DNA of 64,000 nt from Pseudobdellovibrionaceae bacterium (GCA_030158485.1 JAOASS010000001.1:22408-86407); one strand, 5' to 3'; numbered from the stretch's first letter, positions 1 through 9,044 are shown. Program-made: numbers and translations. The notes: generated by a model not told the origin, from the sequence alone.

Positions 1-612
1 GTCTATACAGCACTAAATCCTGGAGGGAAACTCGATTCAACAGTTAATATGTTGGCTTTTGTTGGAATCTCGATGCCTTCTTTCTTATTGGCTTTGTTAC
101 TCATCATTCTTTTTGCTGTGCAATTTGGATGGTTGCCTGCCGGCGGCACTGAAACAATTGGACTGGGAGAATCCGGATTTGCGTACTTTTTAGATCGTGG
201 AAAATATTTGATACTCCCTATTTTTTCTCTGAGTCTTCAGCAAATAGGAACTTTCGTCAGATACTCACGGGGATCTATGATGGATGTGATGCGACTCGAT
301 TTTATTCGAACGGCTCGCGCCAAGGGGCTTGGGCATCACGTGGTTATATGGAAACACGCTTTCCGTAATGCATTAATTCCGATGATCACAGTTGTTGCTC
401 TGAGTTTATCCACTGTCTTTTCTGGAGCTCTTTTAACAGAAACAGTATTTGCTTATCAAGGTGTTGGGAAACTTGTCTACGATTCAATTATGGGTAACGA
501 CTTTAATGTGGCGATGGTTTCTTTTATTATTTCAGTCAGCATGGTGCTGATTATGAATTTGGTTGCAGATATTCTTTACGGATTTGCAGACCCACGAATT
601 AGCTATGAATAG
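1..612 (+). CDS. oppB: OppB/DppB-type peptide ABC transporter permease, partial (5' end outside window)
   Basis: Inner-membrane permease subunit of an oligopeptide/dipeptide ABC importer; it forms the translocation channel with OppC. The frame is open from base 1 (VYTALNPGG...), so the ATG at 49 is internal and the N-terminal part lies upstream. Visible are hydrophobic segments and the cytoplasmic EAA loop (RTARAKGLGHHVVIWKHAFR), the contact site for the ATPase, followed by the conserved LIPMITVVAL and ending PRISYE. Ten bases separate it from the OppC gene, so the two are co-transcribed. Family assignment is firm; the substrate (peptide, or nickel in some relatives) cannot be told. Confidence 0.93.
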   Translation, partial: VYTALNPGGKLDSTVNMLAFVGISMPSFLLALLLIILFAVQFGWLPAGGTETIGLGESGFAYFLDRGKYLILPIFSLSLQQIGTFVRYSRGSMMDVMRLDFIRTARAKGLGHHVVIWKHAFRNALIPMITVVALSLSTVFSGALLTETVFAYQGVGKLVYDSIMGNDFNVAMVSFIISVSMVLIMNLVADILYGFADPRISYE

Positions 613-621
613 GACTTTAAA

Positions 622-1818
622 ATGGAAATAGCAGCAGCTGAAATAACAGCTCTTCAGGCTGATGAAATCAAAAAAATGGAACAGCCACAATCACTGTGGA
701 AGATTATTTTTACACAGTTTTTAGAACACAAAATGGCTGTAGTCGGAACATTCTTTATTGCATTTTTTATTTTAATTGCTCTTTTTGCAGATTTAATTGC
801 TTACGGTATTGGAATTTATCCTAACACTCAAAACGTAAGTGCTCGCTTCTTGCATCCATTTACTTATGCCGAACAAAGCTCTTCAGATAAAGAAAGTGCT
901 GTCGAAAAATGGATTTCTTTAAATCCACAAGCCGCTCAAACTTTGCAAAATGAAATAGTTTCCCGAAATCTGATCAGTGCCGCTGAAGCAGATGTCCTTT
1001 ACGAACTTGTTCAATTGAGTTCAGAAGAATCAAAAGCTATTTTAAAACAACTCACAGATGTACCCTCTACATTTCAAAGTCTCTTTAAAAACTTTAGAAC
1101 TTTTCATATTTTTGGTACAGACGAAGTGGGTCGGGATGTTTTTATAAGACTTATTTATGGGGCCCGAGTTTCGATTGGCGTTGGCGTTTTGTCGACAATT
1201 GTGGCCGCCCTAATAGGACTTCTTGTTGGAAGCTTGGCGGGCTTTTATGGCGGCCTGGTTGATGCGGTTCTGATGCGGCTCACCGATGCTTTGTTGTCAT
1301 TACCACTTATCCCCGTGATGATTGTTATTGCTGCTGTTGATTTACAAAAAGTTCCTTTTATGAATCAATTTGTAGGATCTGGCTACGAAAGCATTCTTAA
1401 AATGGTCGTGATTCTTTGTTTATTTTCTTGGATGACTGTCGCTCGTCTTGTTCGCGGAAGTATTTTATCCCTTAAAGAAAGGGAATTTATTTTAGCAGCA
1501 CGCACAGTTGGTTGTACTGATGCGACTATTATCGTTCGCCATTTATTCCCTAATGTGATTGGGCCCATGCTTGTATCGCTCACTTTAGGGGTTGGCAGCG
1601 CCATTATTTTTGAAGCGGCACTATCGTTTTTAGGTCTAGGAATTATGCCACCCACTTCAAGCTGGGGAAACATGCTTAATAATGCATTAGAACTGATGTA
1701 TAAAAATGTCTGGCTGATTATTTTACCCGGCCTGATGATATTAACAACTGTTGTCAGCTTTAATTTTATTGGTGATGGTCTTCAAAACGCTGTGGACCCT
1801 AAGTCAATTAAACGCTAA
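622..1818 (+). CDS. oppC: OppC/DppC-type peptide ABC transporter permease with long periplasmic insertion
   Basis: Second permease subunit of the peptide ABC importer, in the inner membrane. The N-terminus has the OppC_N transmembrane helix (VVGTFFIAFFILIALFADLI), and the core starts at the typical GTDEVGRDVF motif near residue 168. The EAA loop is REFILAARTVGCTDATIIVR, followed by hydrophobic segments to the C-terminus. At 398 residues it is about 100 longer than usual OppC proteins. The extra sequence (about residues 70-165, charged and helical-looking) lies between TM1 and the core, so it should be periplasmic. It follows oppB closely; no ATPase or binding protein is in the window, so those genes would lie upstream or elsewhere. 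Confidence 0.93.
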   Translation: MEIAAAEITALQADEIKKMEQPQSLWKIIFTQFLEHKMAVVGTFFIAFFILIALFADLIAYGIGIYPNTQNVSARFLHPFTYAEQSSSDKESAVEKWISLNPQAAQTLQNEIVSRNLISAAEADVLYELVQLSSEESKAILKQLTDVPSTFQSLFKNFRTFHIFGTDEVGRDVFIRLIYGARVSIGVGVLSTIVAALIGLLVGSLAGFYGGLVDAVLMRLTDALLSLPLIPVMIVIAAVDLQKVPFMNQFVGSGYESILKMVVILCLFSWMTVARLVRGSILSLKEREFILAARTVGCTDATIIVRHLFPNVIGPMLVSLTLGVGSAIIFEAALSFLGLGIMPPTSSWGNMLNNALELMYKNVWLIILPGLMILTTVVSFNFIGDGLQNAVDPKSIKR

Positions 1819-1949
1819 ATTCATAAAGAAAAGTGTTCACACTGCAGATCTTTTAGACAGTTTTTTCATGATTACATTTCAATGACATGAACCAGAAGTT
1901 TCAGGAAATTTTTGATATATTAAGCTCTCGTCAAAGACCTGGAGGTTTT

Positions 1950-2636
1950 ATGAAATATTCACTGTTTACCACTTCGTTATTAGCACTTTTGACTTCATCT
2001 GCAAGCTGGTCTCAGGAAATGTCGACAACCACAGCTATTAACAATCAATGTCGGGCACAAGCAAAAGCAATCGCACTTCAAACATATCAAACATGTCTTT
2101 CTGATGACAGAGCCGCTAAAATTGAACAAATTAATCAAATCAAGCAAGAGTACCAAGACAAGATTGCTGATCTTAAGAAGCAGTATGAATCTCAAATTTC
2201 AGATTTAAAATCAGGAACTGATCTCTCTGAAAAAAAACAACCTCTTGAACAAGTTGATTCTGTGGAACCCACTGAGCCCAATTCAGAAAATGACATCATT
2301 CCGATGCAAATTGAATCTGTTCAAAGTTCAGATCAGGTCAAAACCCAAGATCTCACTTTACCAGAACCCACAGTGATATTAAAACCTCGCACTTCGACAG
2401 TAAAATCGATATTCAAAAGTTCCAAAGTCAAAAAAGAAGCACCCGTTATTGTCGCTAAAAAAAGAACACCGGGACAAAAAGGCGTTAAAGGCGTTGCAAA
2501 AACATTACCCCTTAAACAAAAGAACTCTGCTGATGCTCTGAAAAAGAAGATTTTAATTGATTCTACGGAAGACTCGAAGCTGATTGAACAAGAATTATCG
2601 TCAGCTGAAATCCCAGAAGAAACTTCAGCGCAATAA
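1950..2636 (+). CDS. secreted/periplasmic protein with coiled coil, function unknown
   Basis: A 228-residue protein not recognised as a named family. I place the start at 1950 because GGAGG lies just upstream and the protein then opens with a normal signal peptide (MKYSLFTTSLLALL, cleavage near SWSQE); the longer frame from 1887 adds 21 unlikely residues. After a short segment with two cysteines (NNQCRAQ, QTCLSDD) comes a heptad-like coiled coil (about residues 55-85), then a Ser/Thr/Pro- and Lys-rich low-complexity tail rich in KK and TPGQKG stretches. It may be an envelope spacer or cell-wall-interacting protein; that is a guess. Its 3' end overlaps the convergent AsmA-like gene by 12 bases. 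Confidence 0.7.
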   Translation: MKYSLFTTSLLALLTSSASWSQEMSTTTAINNQCRAQAKAIALQTYQTCLSDDRAAKIEQINQIKQEYQDKIADLKKQYESQISDLKSGTDLSEKKQPLEQVDSVEPTEPNSENDIIPMQIESVQSSDQVKTQDLTLPEPTVILKPRTSTVKSIFKSSKVKKEAPVIVAKKRTPGQKGVKGVAKTLPLKQKNSADALKKKILIDSTEDSKLIEQELSSAEIPEETSAQ

Positions 2637-4547
2637 TATCATCTGCGGGCTTTTTCGAGAGCCCGCAAGTTTAAAAATCTTATCTTGGAACACTTTAGAA
2701 TTTAAACGTGCACTTGCCGGGGCCCCCAAAGTTAGAGTCCCTTTTATCAATCCCTGTGGGTTGATAAAACCTGATGACTTGATTGTTGTCGAATTCAAAC
2801 TCCATTTCAGATTCTTTTCTAAGTCCCATTGAAATTGGGCGTTCATATTTTTTGATTCAAAAGGTAAATCGAGATTTGTTTCAATTGAAGGATCGGGCAC
2901 ACCAAAAGAAAGATCCGTGATTTTAAATTGATTGGCTAGAACTTTCAATTCCCAGGCTGTCGTTGTTTTTTTGATCAAAAGCTGCGGTTTTTTTAAATCA
3001 AAAGAACGACTTTCAATCAGATCTGTAGTAAATTGTCCCGCTAAATCGAGTATCTCGTATTTTTTCCAACGAGCACTGAGCTTGCCTTCCAAAGAAACTT
3101 GCGGACTTAAAACTTCTATAAATTTTAACGTGCTTTGATCTAATTGCAACTCATCTAAGTTAAATTGCATTTGTCCGCTAGAGATATCCTGATTGCTTTC
3201 TAGATGAAAGTTACCCAGAGCTTTACCCTTATCAAGTTGCCACTTCTGAGAACTCATTTTCCACTGGCCAGCTTTCAATTCAGCTTGCAGATCAAAAGAC
3301 TTTAGCTCTTGAACCATTCTTTGTTCTTTGTGAAAAAGTGGAATTTGAACTTTTTCAATTTTACCTGTGAAGAGAAGATCTTTTTCACTACTCCACTGCC
3401 CCTGACCCGATAATTTCCCCAAACTACTTAAAAATTTTATTTTTTTAAGCTCTTGGTCAAAAATTGTATTCAGATCAGCTTGGCTTACGGTGAAGGCAAA
3501 AGGCTCAACTTTGAAGGGATTCCAAGACTTTATTTCAAGATCAGGTATAACAAGTTCTCCTAAGTCGCCTTCGACTTCTAGATTTCTGACAAAGTGTTGG
3601 CTTGTTTTCCAATCCAGAAAAGGTTGGGCCGTTTGAGTTGAAAAAGAAAACCACATCGGCTTATCCGGCCAATTCCACGGTGTTTTTGTTCGATGAGCAA
3701 TTGTTTTTAAAAACTGAAAAGGTATATGATTAAACTTGGACTCGTAAGTCCAAGTTTTCTTGGAGCCTTCATAGATTCCTGTGACTTGAAATGCGCCTTC
3801 GCGCCAATGACCGTTTACTTTTGTTTCTAGAATTTGTGCTGGAAATTCTTTATAAGTTGCAACAAGCTCCGCACCCGTATCGATTCCCTCCAGGTAGGGT
3901 AAATTAATTTTTGCTTTAACTTCTGCATACCAAGGGCGATTTTCTTTCACACTCAATTCAAAAGTTGAAAAATTCCAATCAGGAAATGTCCATTCCGAAT
4001 GACGTAGCTTTAAGTTTTCAAAAATAAAATCTGTCAAAACTAACGGTGGCACATCAACAAGATCCGCCTGCGGCTTAAGCCGAATTGTTTGCGTGTTAAA
4101 ACTCTGTTTTGAGATTTCGGTTGTTTCTTTTTTCTTTTCACAAACGAAATTCGACTTCAGTTCTAAAAAAGCATCCCTGACATAAAGGGTCTTAAATGGT
4201 TGTCCATTTTCAAAAAATGAAAATATTGAGATCGGAAGCTCTAGTTCTCTGGCGTAGAGCAGTGGTTGCCCCCAACAACTTTCAAATGAAACAATTTTGA
4301 CATCTTGGACCAGAACTGAAAATCGCGGCCACCATCCGTTTTTAAGAGAAATCAGAGCCCCACCCCAAGTCACTTGAGTCGAAGAATGAATTCGTGAAAC
4401 TGCCGATTTTAGTTCAGCTTGTAAAAATTCAGGTTGAGTCAACCCACGAATAAAAAAGCCCAAAATAAGAGAAGCTACAATTCCAGAAAATAGGATCTTA
4501 CGACCTGGCTGTTCAGTGACCAAGGAGTCTTTATTTTTTTTCTTCAT
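2625..4547 (-). CDS. AsmA-like / inner-membrane-anchored periplasmic protein
   Basis: A 640-residue protein with a cytoplasmic N-terminus (KKKNKD), one transmembrane helix at about residues 18-37 (ILFSGIVASLILGFFI) and a long beta-rich periplasmic region with many short repeats of hydrophobic/charged strands. This architecture, with the early segment on induced lipid-like strands (LKNGWWPRFSVLVQDVKI), resembles the AsmA/DUF748 proteins. Members bridge the periplasm and take part in phospholipid transport to, or assembly of, the outer membrane. The assignment rests on overall pattern, not on a sharp motif. It follows greA by 16 bases on the same strand and is probably in its operon. Confidence 0.6.
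   Translation of the reverse strand: MKKKNKDSLVTEQPGRKILFSGIVASLILGFFIRGLTQPEFLQAELKSAVSRIHSSTQVTWGGALISLKNGWWPRFSVLVQDVKIVSFESCWGQPLLYARELELPISIFSFFENGQPFKTLYVRDAFLELKSNFVCEKKKETTEISKQSFNTQTIRLKPQADLVDVPPLVLTDFIFENLKLRHSEWTFPDWNFSTFELSVKENRPWYAEVKAKINLPYLEGIDTGAELVATYKEFPAQILETKVNGHWREGAFQVTGIYEGSKKTWTYESKFNHIPFQFLKTIAHRTKTPWNWPDKPMWFSFSTQTAQPFLDWKTSQHFVRNLEVEGDLGELVIPDLEIKSWNPFKVEPFAFTVSQADLNTIFDQELKKIKFLSSLGKLSGQGQWSSEKDLLFTGKIEKVQIPLFHKEQRMVQELKSFDLQAELKAGQWKMSSQKWQLDKGKALGNFHLESNQDISSGQMQFNLDELQLDQSTLKFIEVLSPQVSLEGKLSARWKKYEILDLAGQFTTDLIESRSFDLKKPQLLIKKTTTAWELKVLANQFKITDLSFGVPDPSIETNLDLPFESKNMNAQFQWDLEKNLKWSLNSTTIKSSGFINPQGLIKGTLTLGAPASARLNSKVFQDKIFKLAGSRKSPQMILLR
2644..2667 (+). terminator. 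hairpin at 3' end of the secreted coiled-coil gene
   Basis: Perfect 8-bp stem TGCGGGCT / AGCCCGCA with an 8-base loop, starting 8 bases after the plus-strand stop codon. The trailing U-tract is weak (AAGTTTAAAA), so termination may be partial. The hairpin lies inside the 3' coding end of the opposing gene. Confidence 0.5.
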
Positions 4548-4563
4548 GAGCTGAGTTTACAGA

Positions 4564-5043
4564 TTATTTGAAATCAAATGAAAGGATTTCGTATTCGCGG
4601 TCACCTTTTGGACTTTGTACGACAACGTTGTCACCTTTTCGTTTTCCAATCAAAGCCCTTGCCATTGGCGAAAGGATTGAAATTAAACCCTTTTTAACAT
4701 CTGCTTCATCAAGACCCACAATTTGATAAGTCGCTTTGTCTTGATTGTCGATGTCGATCAAATTCACTGTGGCACCAAAAACAACGGTTTCTGATTTAAT
4801 TTGCGTTGGATCTATCACTTCAGCCATAGAAAGTTTGAATTGGATTTCGCCAATACGTCCTTCGATCATAGATTGACGTTCCTTAGCTGAATCATATTCA
4901 GCATTTTCGCTGATATCTCCGTGAGATCGAGCTTCTTCAATTGCCTTAATAACAGCAGGACGTTCTTCGTGAATAAGCCTTTTGAGCTCTGCATCCAAAA
5001 GAGCTTTGCCACGTACTGTCATTGGAAGTCTGTCTGTCGCCAT
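4564..5043 (-). CDS. greA: transcription elongation factor GreA
   Basis: GreA binds the secondary channel of RNA polymerase and stimulates cleavage of backtracked RNA. At 159 residues it has normal family length. The N-terminal coiled-coil domain carries the conserved tip with acidic residues (HGDISENAEYDSAKERQ, about residues 41-57), with Asp and Glu at the positions needed for Mg coordination. The C-terminal FKBP-like domain ends in GDREYEILSFDF. The likely downstream co-transcribed gene is the AsmA-like gene. A short 7-bp-arm palindrome (TTTTGGT/ACCAAAA, 5068-5082) lies 24 bases upstream of the start. Confidence 0.97.
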   Translation of the reverse strand: MATDRLPMTVRGKALLDAELKRLIHEERPAVIKAIEEARSHGDISENAEYDSAKERQSMIEGRIGEIQFKLSMAEVIDPTQIKSETVVFGATVNLIDIDNQDKATYQIVGLDEADVKKGLISILSPMARALIGKRKGDNVVVQSPKGDREYEILSFDFK

Positions 5044-5067
5044 TTTAAACCTCAGTTCGAAGAGTCC

Positions 5068-5082
5068 TTTTGGTTACCAAAA
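5068..5082. repeat. short palindrome in the greA 5' region
   Basis: Perfect palindrome with arms TTTTGGT and ACCAAAA around one base, 24 bp upstream of greA. It could be a small operator or a leader hairpin in the greA transcript; the sequence does not decide. Confidence 0.35.
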
Positions 5083-5199
5083 AATGAGCCCTCGCGCAAT
5101 AACACTTTGAGTTACAAGCTTGCCCCTGACTTGGACTTACATTCGTAGCAAAAAACTTAAATAAGCACTGCTTTAGGCTTGCTCAAATGCGGAGTCCGC

Positions 5200-5228
5200 T
5201 TGGACGAAGAAACGTGCTTAGGTACAAT
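5200..5228 (+). promoter_or_regulatory. sigma70-type promoter for the DHH phosphoesterase gene
   Basis: TTGGAC at 5200-5205 and TACAAT at 5223-5228 with exactly 17 bp between them, a good match to the housekeeping consensus. Transcription would begin near 5235, some 33 bases before the TTG start. Confidence 0.6.
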
Positions 5229-5270
5229 AATGCTTGTTCGACTCTTTTTTAGAGTACTGGAGCATTATTG
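5225..5270. repeat. 10-bp inverted repeat spanning -10 box and start codon
   Basis: CAATAATGCT (5225-5234) is perfectly inverted as AGCATTATTG (5261-5270), with 26 bp between. The left arm overlaps the -10 box and the right arm covers the TTG start codon and part of the Shine-Dalgarno CTGGAG (5257-5262). Possible operator, or chance. Confidence 0.4.
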
Positions 5271-6257
5271 GATCGCTTATTAGAACTCTTACGCCGAAGT
5301 CAGTTGATCTCGGTGACCACACACCGAGATTGCGACGGCGATGGCGTTGGCGCGATGTTAGCTTTTTATCACGCACTTTTATCGATGGGGTTTAAAACAC
5401 GCCTTCTCAGTGTCGATGAAATTCCGGCTAAATATTCTTTTCTGCCAGGATACAAAAATATCGAAGTCTTTAACCCGTCGAAAGCTCCGGTTGCTGGCGA
5501 TCTTTTGATTGCATTTGATACAAATGATAGTCGAAGAATTGAACCACTTGCGAGCTGGGCTCTTAAAAACACAACAAATGTTTCCCCCAAGGGACAACTT
5601 GTTTTTATTGACCATCATCCCGTATTAGAAAAAGGACCACATCCCGGGCATAGCTCATTTATCAACACACAAGCAGCGAGCACCGGAGAAATGACTTTTG
5701 ATTTGATCAAATCGATGAAAATTCCACTCAATGATCACGTGGCCCAATGTCTGTACACCAGTATCGTTTTTGATACTCAACTTTTTAGATTTATTCGAAA
5801 ATCACCCAGGTCTCATCAAATTGCAGCCGAACTGATGCAATTTGATTTTGACCCGACTGATATTCATCGACGTCTTTTTGGGAATCAAACTCCTCAAAAA
5901 TTAAAATTTCTAGCGCAAGCTTTATCAAGAATTGAATACTATCATTCAGGAAAAGTCGCTTACCTTGAGCTTCGCAAAGAAGACTTCTTAAATCATCAAG
6001 TTGATCCGGAAGCTTCTCGAGATGTTGTTGATCTGATGATGAATGTTCAAGATATTGAAATCTCTTTTATGATCCGAGAAGAACGTGGAAAAACTAAAAT
6101 AAGTCTCAGATCAAAAGGCCATCATGAAGTTTTAACTTTAGCCGAACAATGGGGCGGCGGTGGTCATCTTTATGCGGCAGGTGCAACTTTAGATCAAGCT
6201 GACAATCAGATATTGAAAAAACAAATTCTTGAATGGCTTAAAAAAACAGGAATTTAA
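5268..6257 (+). CDS. DHH/DHHA1 family phosphoesterase (NrnA-like)
   Basis: Cytoplasmic 329-residue phosphoesterase of the NrnA/bifunctional oligoribonuclease-pAp phosphatase type, which degrades nanoRNA, pAp or cyclic-dinucleotide products with Mn. Motif I is THRDCDGDGVGA, motif II IAFDTND, and the DHH motif is FIDHHPV. The DHHA1 substrate-binding domain ends with the glycine-rich GGGGHLYAAGATL. Start is TTG at 5268, chosen because CTGGAG lies 5 bases upstream and because the protein then begins at the family's usual DRLLELL helix. Its stop overlaps the convergent BFD gene by four bases. The exact substrate cannot be read from sequence. Confidence 0.88.
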   Translation: MDRLLELLRRSQLISVTTHRDCDGDGVGAMLAFYHALLSMGFKTRLLSVDEIPAKYSFLPGYKNIEVFNPSKAPVAGDLLIAFDTNDSRRIEPLASWALKNTTNVSPKGQLVFIDHHPVLEKGPHPGHSSFINTQAASTGEMTFDLIKSMKIPLNDHVAQCLYTSIVFDTQLFRFIRKSPRSHQIAAELMQFDFDPTDIHRRLFGNQTPQKLKFLAQALSRIEYYHSGKVAYLELRKEDFLNHQVDPEASRDVVDLMMNVQDIEISFMIREERGKTKISLRSKGHHEVLTLAEQWGGGGHLYAAGATLDQADNQILKKQILEWLKKTGI

Positions 6258-6670
6258 ATTTCATTTTGAAAGCGAAATTTTAAAATTTTTTCCACATCAA
6301 TCCGGCAAGTTCCACACGCCGTACTGGCCATAGTCCATTTCGAAACCATTTCCGGAGTCTGGGCTCCATTCATAATCGCTTGCTCGACTGTTTCAAGACT
6401 CACTGTTCGACAATGACAAACTTCTTCGTGAGGATAAGGATGATTCCATTTGTTTTGTAATTTTAAAATAAGCTCGTTAATCAAAAGACTCACGTGATTT
6501 TGATCCGTTTGTAAAGTCCACTTCGAAACGTCAGACCCTTGCGATTGCTTCATTAAATTTAATTTCTGATGTAAACTTTCACAACCGATGACTTGCATTT
6601 TAAAAGGATCAAGACTTGTCACTTCAAGGCGGTCACGACCCTGAAGCTCAACGACTAAAGGTAATTCCAT
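6254..6670 (-). CDS. BFD-like [2Fe-2S]-binding domain protein
   Basis: A 138-residue protein whose C-terminal half is a bacterioferritin-associated-ferredoxin-type domain: CHC at about residue 85 and CGTC about residue 118 with the intervening helix-turn-helix-like TVSLETVEQAIMNGAQTPEM. These four cysteines bind a [2Fe-2S] cluster. The N-terminal half (about 80 residues) is not recognised. It ends 9 bases after the TIGR01777 epimerase start on the same strand, so the epimerase gene precedes this one only if transcription runs from 8053; gene order is epimerase, spacing, then a gap of 9 bases. Partner unknown; BFD domains usually dock on another redox or iron protein. Confidence 0.8.
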   Translation of the reverse strand: MELPLVVELQGRDRLEVTSLDPFKMQVIGCESLHQKLNLMKQSQGSDVSKWTLQTDQNHVSLLINELILKLQNKWNHPYPHEEVCHCRTVSLETVEQAIMNGAQTPEMVSKWTMASTACGTCRIDVEKILKFRFQNEI

Positions 6671-6679
6671 TCAAATATG

Positions 6680-8053
6680 TTAACGGTGATCCATAGATTC
6701 GGCTACCGTCTTACGACGAAAGTCGAAGATTTTATGAATATCACTCGTCACTTTATGATACGCAGCCAACCACCCTAATCGCCCAAGGGGTAACACATAT
6801 CGCACTTCATCTATCATCAAAGTACCTTCACCCAATTTTTCAAAACGATGAGTATGATACCAAAACTGATATGGTCCCTTTAAAGCTTGATCAACAAACA
6901 AATAAGGTGGATTCCATTGTTCAATCAAAGTTCTCCAACGAACCGGCACACCTTGGATTTTTAACTTATAATCAATCAAAGTTCCTTTTTGAATCTGAGG
7001 TGTCGACATTCCAACGATATTAAATTTCAAGTCAGGCGGAGTGATTGTTTCTAGGTTTTTTGCTTCCGAAAAAAAATCAAACACTTGGTTAATATCTAAA
7101 GGCAAGTACTGCTTCGCTTCAAAAACTTCTTCCCCTTGATTTTGAAACTTAAGTAAATCCGCTAATGCAGACTGAAGATTTGGATATAGAAATTCATACT
7201 TCATATCCAACAATCTTTGAGGTTTTACTTTTTGAGATGCGAGAATCACTTGCGACATTTCACCAAACATCGTTTTTAAAATAAAAGCTGGAATTGGCGG
7301 GCCCATTCGGCGCTTGATGACATCACAAATAACTTTCGAAAATTCAGAATTTGTCACGGCTTCTGGGGCCGTTAAGTTATAAACACCTTCAAACTTTTCC
7401 TCTTCAACAGCAGCCGAAAACGCTTTCACCACATCTTGAATGTGAATCCAGCTCATCCACTGTTGCCCGGTGCCCAAACGTCCACCCACGCCAGCTTGAA
7501 AAGCAGGTCGCATTTTCTTTAAAGCGCCTCCCTGTCGAGCTAAAACTGGAGGTAACCTGAATTTGACAATCCTTGATTTTCCTTTTTCGGAAAGGCTATC
7601 AATTTCTTTTTCCCAGCTGACACAAACATCTGCTAAAAAACTTTCGGCAGGATCGGAAAACTCATTTAACTCCTGATCACCAGCGTCTCCATAAATTCCA
7701 ATGGCCGATGCTGACACAAAAACTGGAGGCGGATTTTGCGTAAAAGAATTAACAAGATTTCTTGTGCCTAATACTCTTGAATCAAAAATTTTACTTTTCT
7801 GAAGTTTTGACCACCGTTTTTCAGCAACTCCTTCACCCATCAGGTGAACAACAGCGTCGATAGAATCCAGGCTTGAATGAATCAAACGTTTTTCACTTAA
7901 GTCGCCTTCGATGACTTCACACGGAAAAGGTAATTGAAGTAAAGCTTTTTTTCGATTACGAGATACAACAAATATATGATGTCCTCGTTTAAAAAGCTCA
8001 AGACCGAGTTCTTGTCCGATGAGGCCCGTAGCCCCTGTTATTAAAATATTCAT
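6680..8053 (-). CDS. TIGR01777 family epimerase fused to SRPBCC domain
   Basis: A 457-residue two-domain protein. Residues 1-300 are an NAD(P)-dependent epimerase of the TIGR01777 group (YfcH-like), with the Rossmann motif TGATGLIGQEL, the family signature VHLMGEGVAEKRW and the DUF1731 tail near PAFILKTMFGEMSQVILASQ. Residues about 310-457 form a START/SRPBCC-like domain (YLPLDINQVFDFFSEAKNLE...). E. coli-type members have only the first domain; fusions with an SRPBCC domain are common in several phyla. It is probably cytoplasmic and its substrate is unknown. It is followed by the BFD gene and divergent from heme A synthase. Confidence 0.87.
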   Translation of the reverse strand: MNILITGATGLIGQELGLELFKRGHHIFVVSRNRKKALLQLPFPCEVIEGDLSEKRLIHSSLDSIDAVVHLMGEGVAEKRWSKLQKSKIFDSRVLGTRNLVNSFTQNPPPVFVSASAIGIYGDAGDQELNEFSDPAESFLADVCVSWEKEIDSLSEKGKSRIVKFRLPPVLARQGGALKKMRPAFQAGVGGRLGTGQQWMSWIHIQDVVKAFSAAVEEEKFEGVYNLTAPEAVTNSEFSKVICDVIKRRMGPPIPAFILKTMFGEMSQVILASQKVKPQRLLDMKYEFLYPNLQSALADLLKFQNQGEEVFEAKQYLPLDINQVFDFFSEAKNLETITPPDLKFNIVGMSTPQIQKGTLIDYKLKIQGVPVRWRTLIEQWNPPYLFVDQALKGPYQFWYHTHRFEKLGEGTLMIDEVRYVLPLGRLGWLAAYHKVTSDIHKIFDFRRKTVAESMDHR

Positions 8054-8117
8054 GGCTGTTATATTGTTTAAAAAACTTGATCATGTCATCTGGAATATGA
8101 GACACAGATCATCTATT

Positions 8118-9044
8118 ATGCCAAAAGAATCCTCAATTAAAATTTTTCATAAACTTTGCTGGTTTCTTGTTGTTTACACAGTCCTGGTGATTATTTGGGG
8201 TGCCTGGGTCAGGATTTCCCATTCCGGTGATGGCTGTGGAAATCACTGGCCCCTTTGCGAAGGGGCCTACATCCCGGATGCAACTGACAAAAAAACTTGG
8301 ATCGAATATTTTCACCGCCTCTCTTCTGGTCTTTACGGACTACTCGTTATCGCAATGACGATGATCAGCTTTCGAATTTTTCCTCGCTCCTCTGCCGCTC
8401 GACAAGTTGCTGTCGTAACATTTTTTCTGATGATAATCGAAGCCTTGTTAGGAGCTGCATTAGTTTTAAAAGGGCTTGTTGGTGAAAATGCCACTTTTTT
8501 CAGACTCTCCGTGATGACACTCCATCAAATGAACAGTCTTCTGCTCACTGGCAGTACTGTTATTCTATCCCTCGTCACTGCGCCTGTGAACAACCCGACC
8601 CACCTTCAAATTTCTTGGAATCAGATTTTCAAATCTGGCTGGAACTGGATAGTTTTTATGATCATTCCCGCAACGGGAGCCTGGGCCGCTCTTGCTAATA
8701 CTCTTTTTCCCTCGGCAAGTCTTCAAGAAGGTTTTGAAAAAGATTTTTCTCCTGAAACTCCTTGGATTTTGAGACTTCGAGTTGTGCATCCTTTCATAGC
8801 AGTTGCTTTAAGCTCTTATTTGATTATTAAATTTTATAAAAAATCAGAATTCACAAAAGGAGAACTTTCAAAAGCTTCATTTTTTGTCGTTTTGACTTTG
8901 AGCGTGGCACTGATCTTTGGGATTTTAACTCTTTTATTTTTAAGTCCCGTTTGGATGAAGCTTGTTCATCTGACAATAGCACAATTAGTTTGGATCAGCT
9001 TAGTCCACTACGTGATGATTTCATTGCTTTCGACTAAACGATAA
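8118..9044 (+). CDS. ctaA: heme A synthase, COX15/CtaA family
   Basis: Inner-membrane enzyme that oxidises the C8 methyl of heme O to a formyl group for cytochrome aa3 oxidase. About 308 residues with eight hydrophobic segments. The heme-ligand histidines sit in characteristic contexts: EYFHRLSSGLYGLLV, TLHQMNSLLLTGS, RVVHPFIAVALSSYL and LVHLTIAQLVW, and the loop after TM1 has the cysteine pair GCGNHWPLCEG. Start is uncertain: ATG codons at 8052, 8097 and 8118 are all in frame. I prefer 8118 because it removes a non-conserved leader and avoids overlap with the divergent gene. Its 3' end overlaps the LON-domain gene by 37 bases. Confidence 0.9.
   Translation: MPKESSIKIFHKLCWFLVVYTVLVIIWGAWVRISHSGDGCGNHWPLCEGAYIPDATDKKTWIEYFHRLSSGLYGLLVIAMTMISFRIFPRSSAARQVAVVTFFLMIIEALLGAALVLKGLVGENATFFRLSVMTLHQMNSLLLTGSTVILSLVTAPVNNPTHLQISWNQIFKSGWNWIVFMIIPATGAWAALANTLFPSASLQEGFEKDFSPETPWILRLRVVHPFIAVALSSYLIIKFYKKSEFTKGELSKASFFVVLTLSVALIFGILTLLFLSPVWMKLVHLTIAQLVWISLVHYVMISLLSTKR

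Noticed and set aside
8052-8117. Earlier ATG starts of heme A synthase
   Set aside because: No good ribosome site and non-conserved leader; they remain possible, so the start is marked uncertain.
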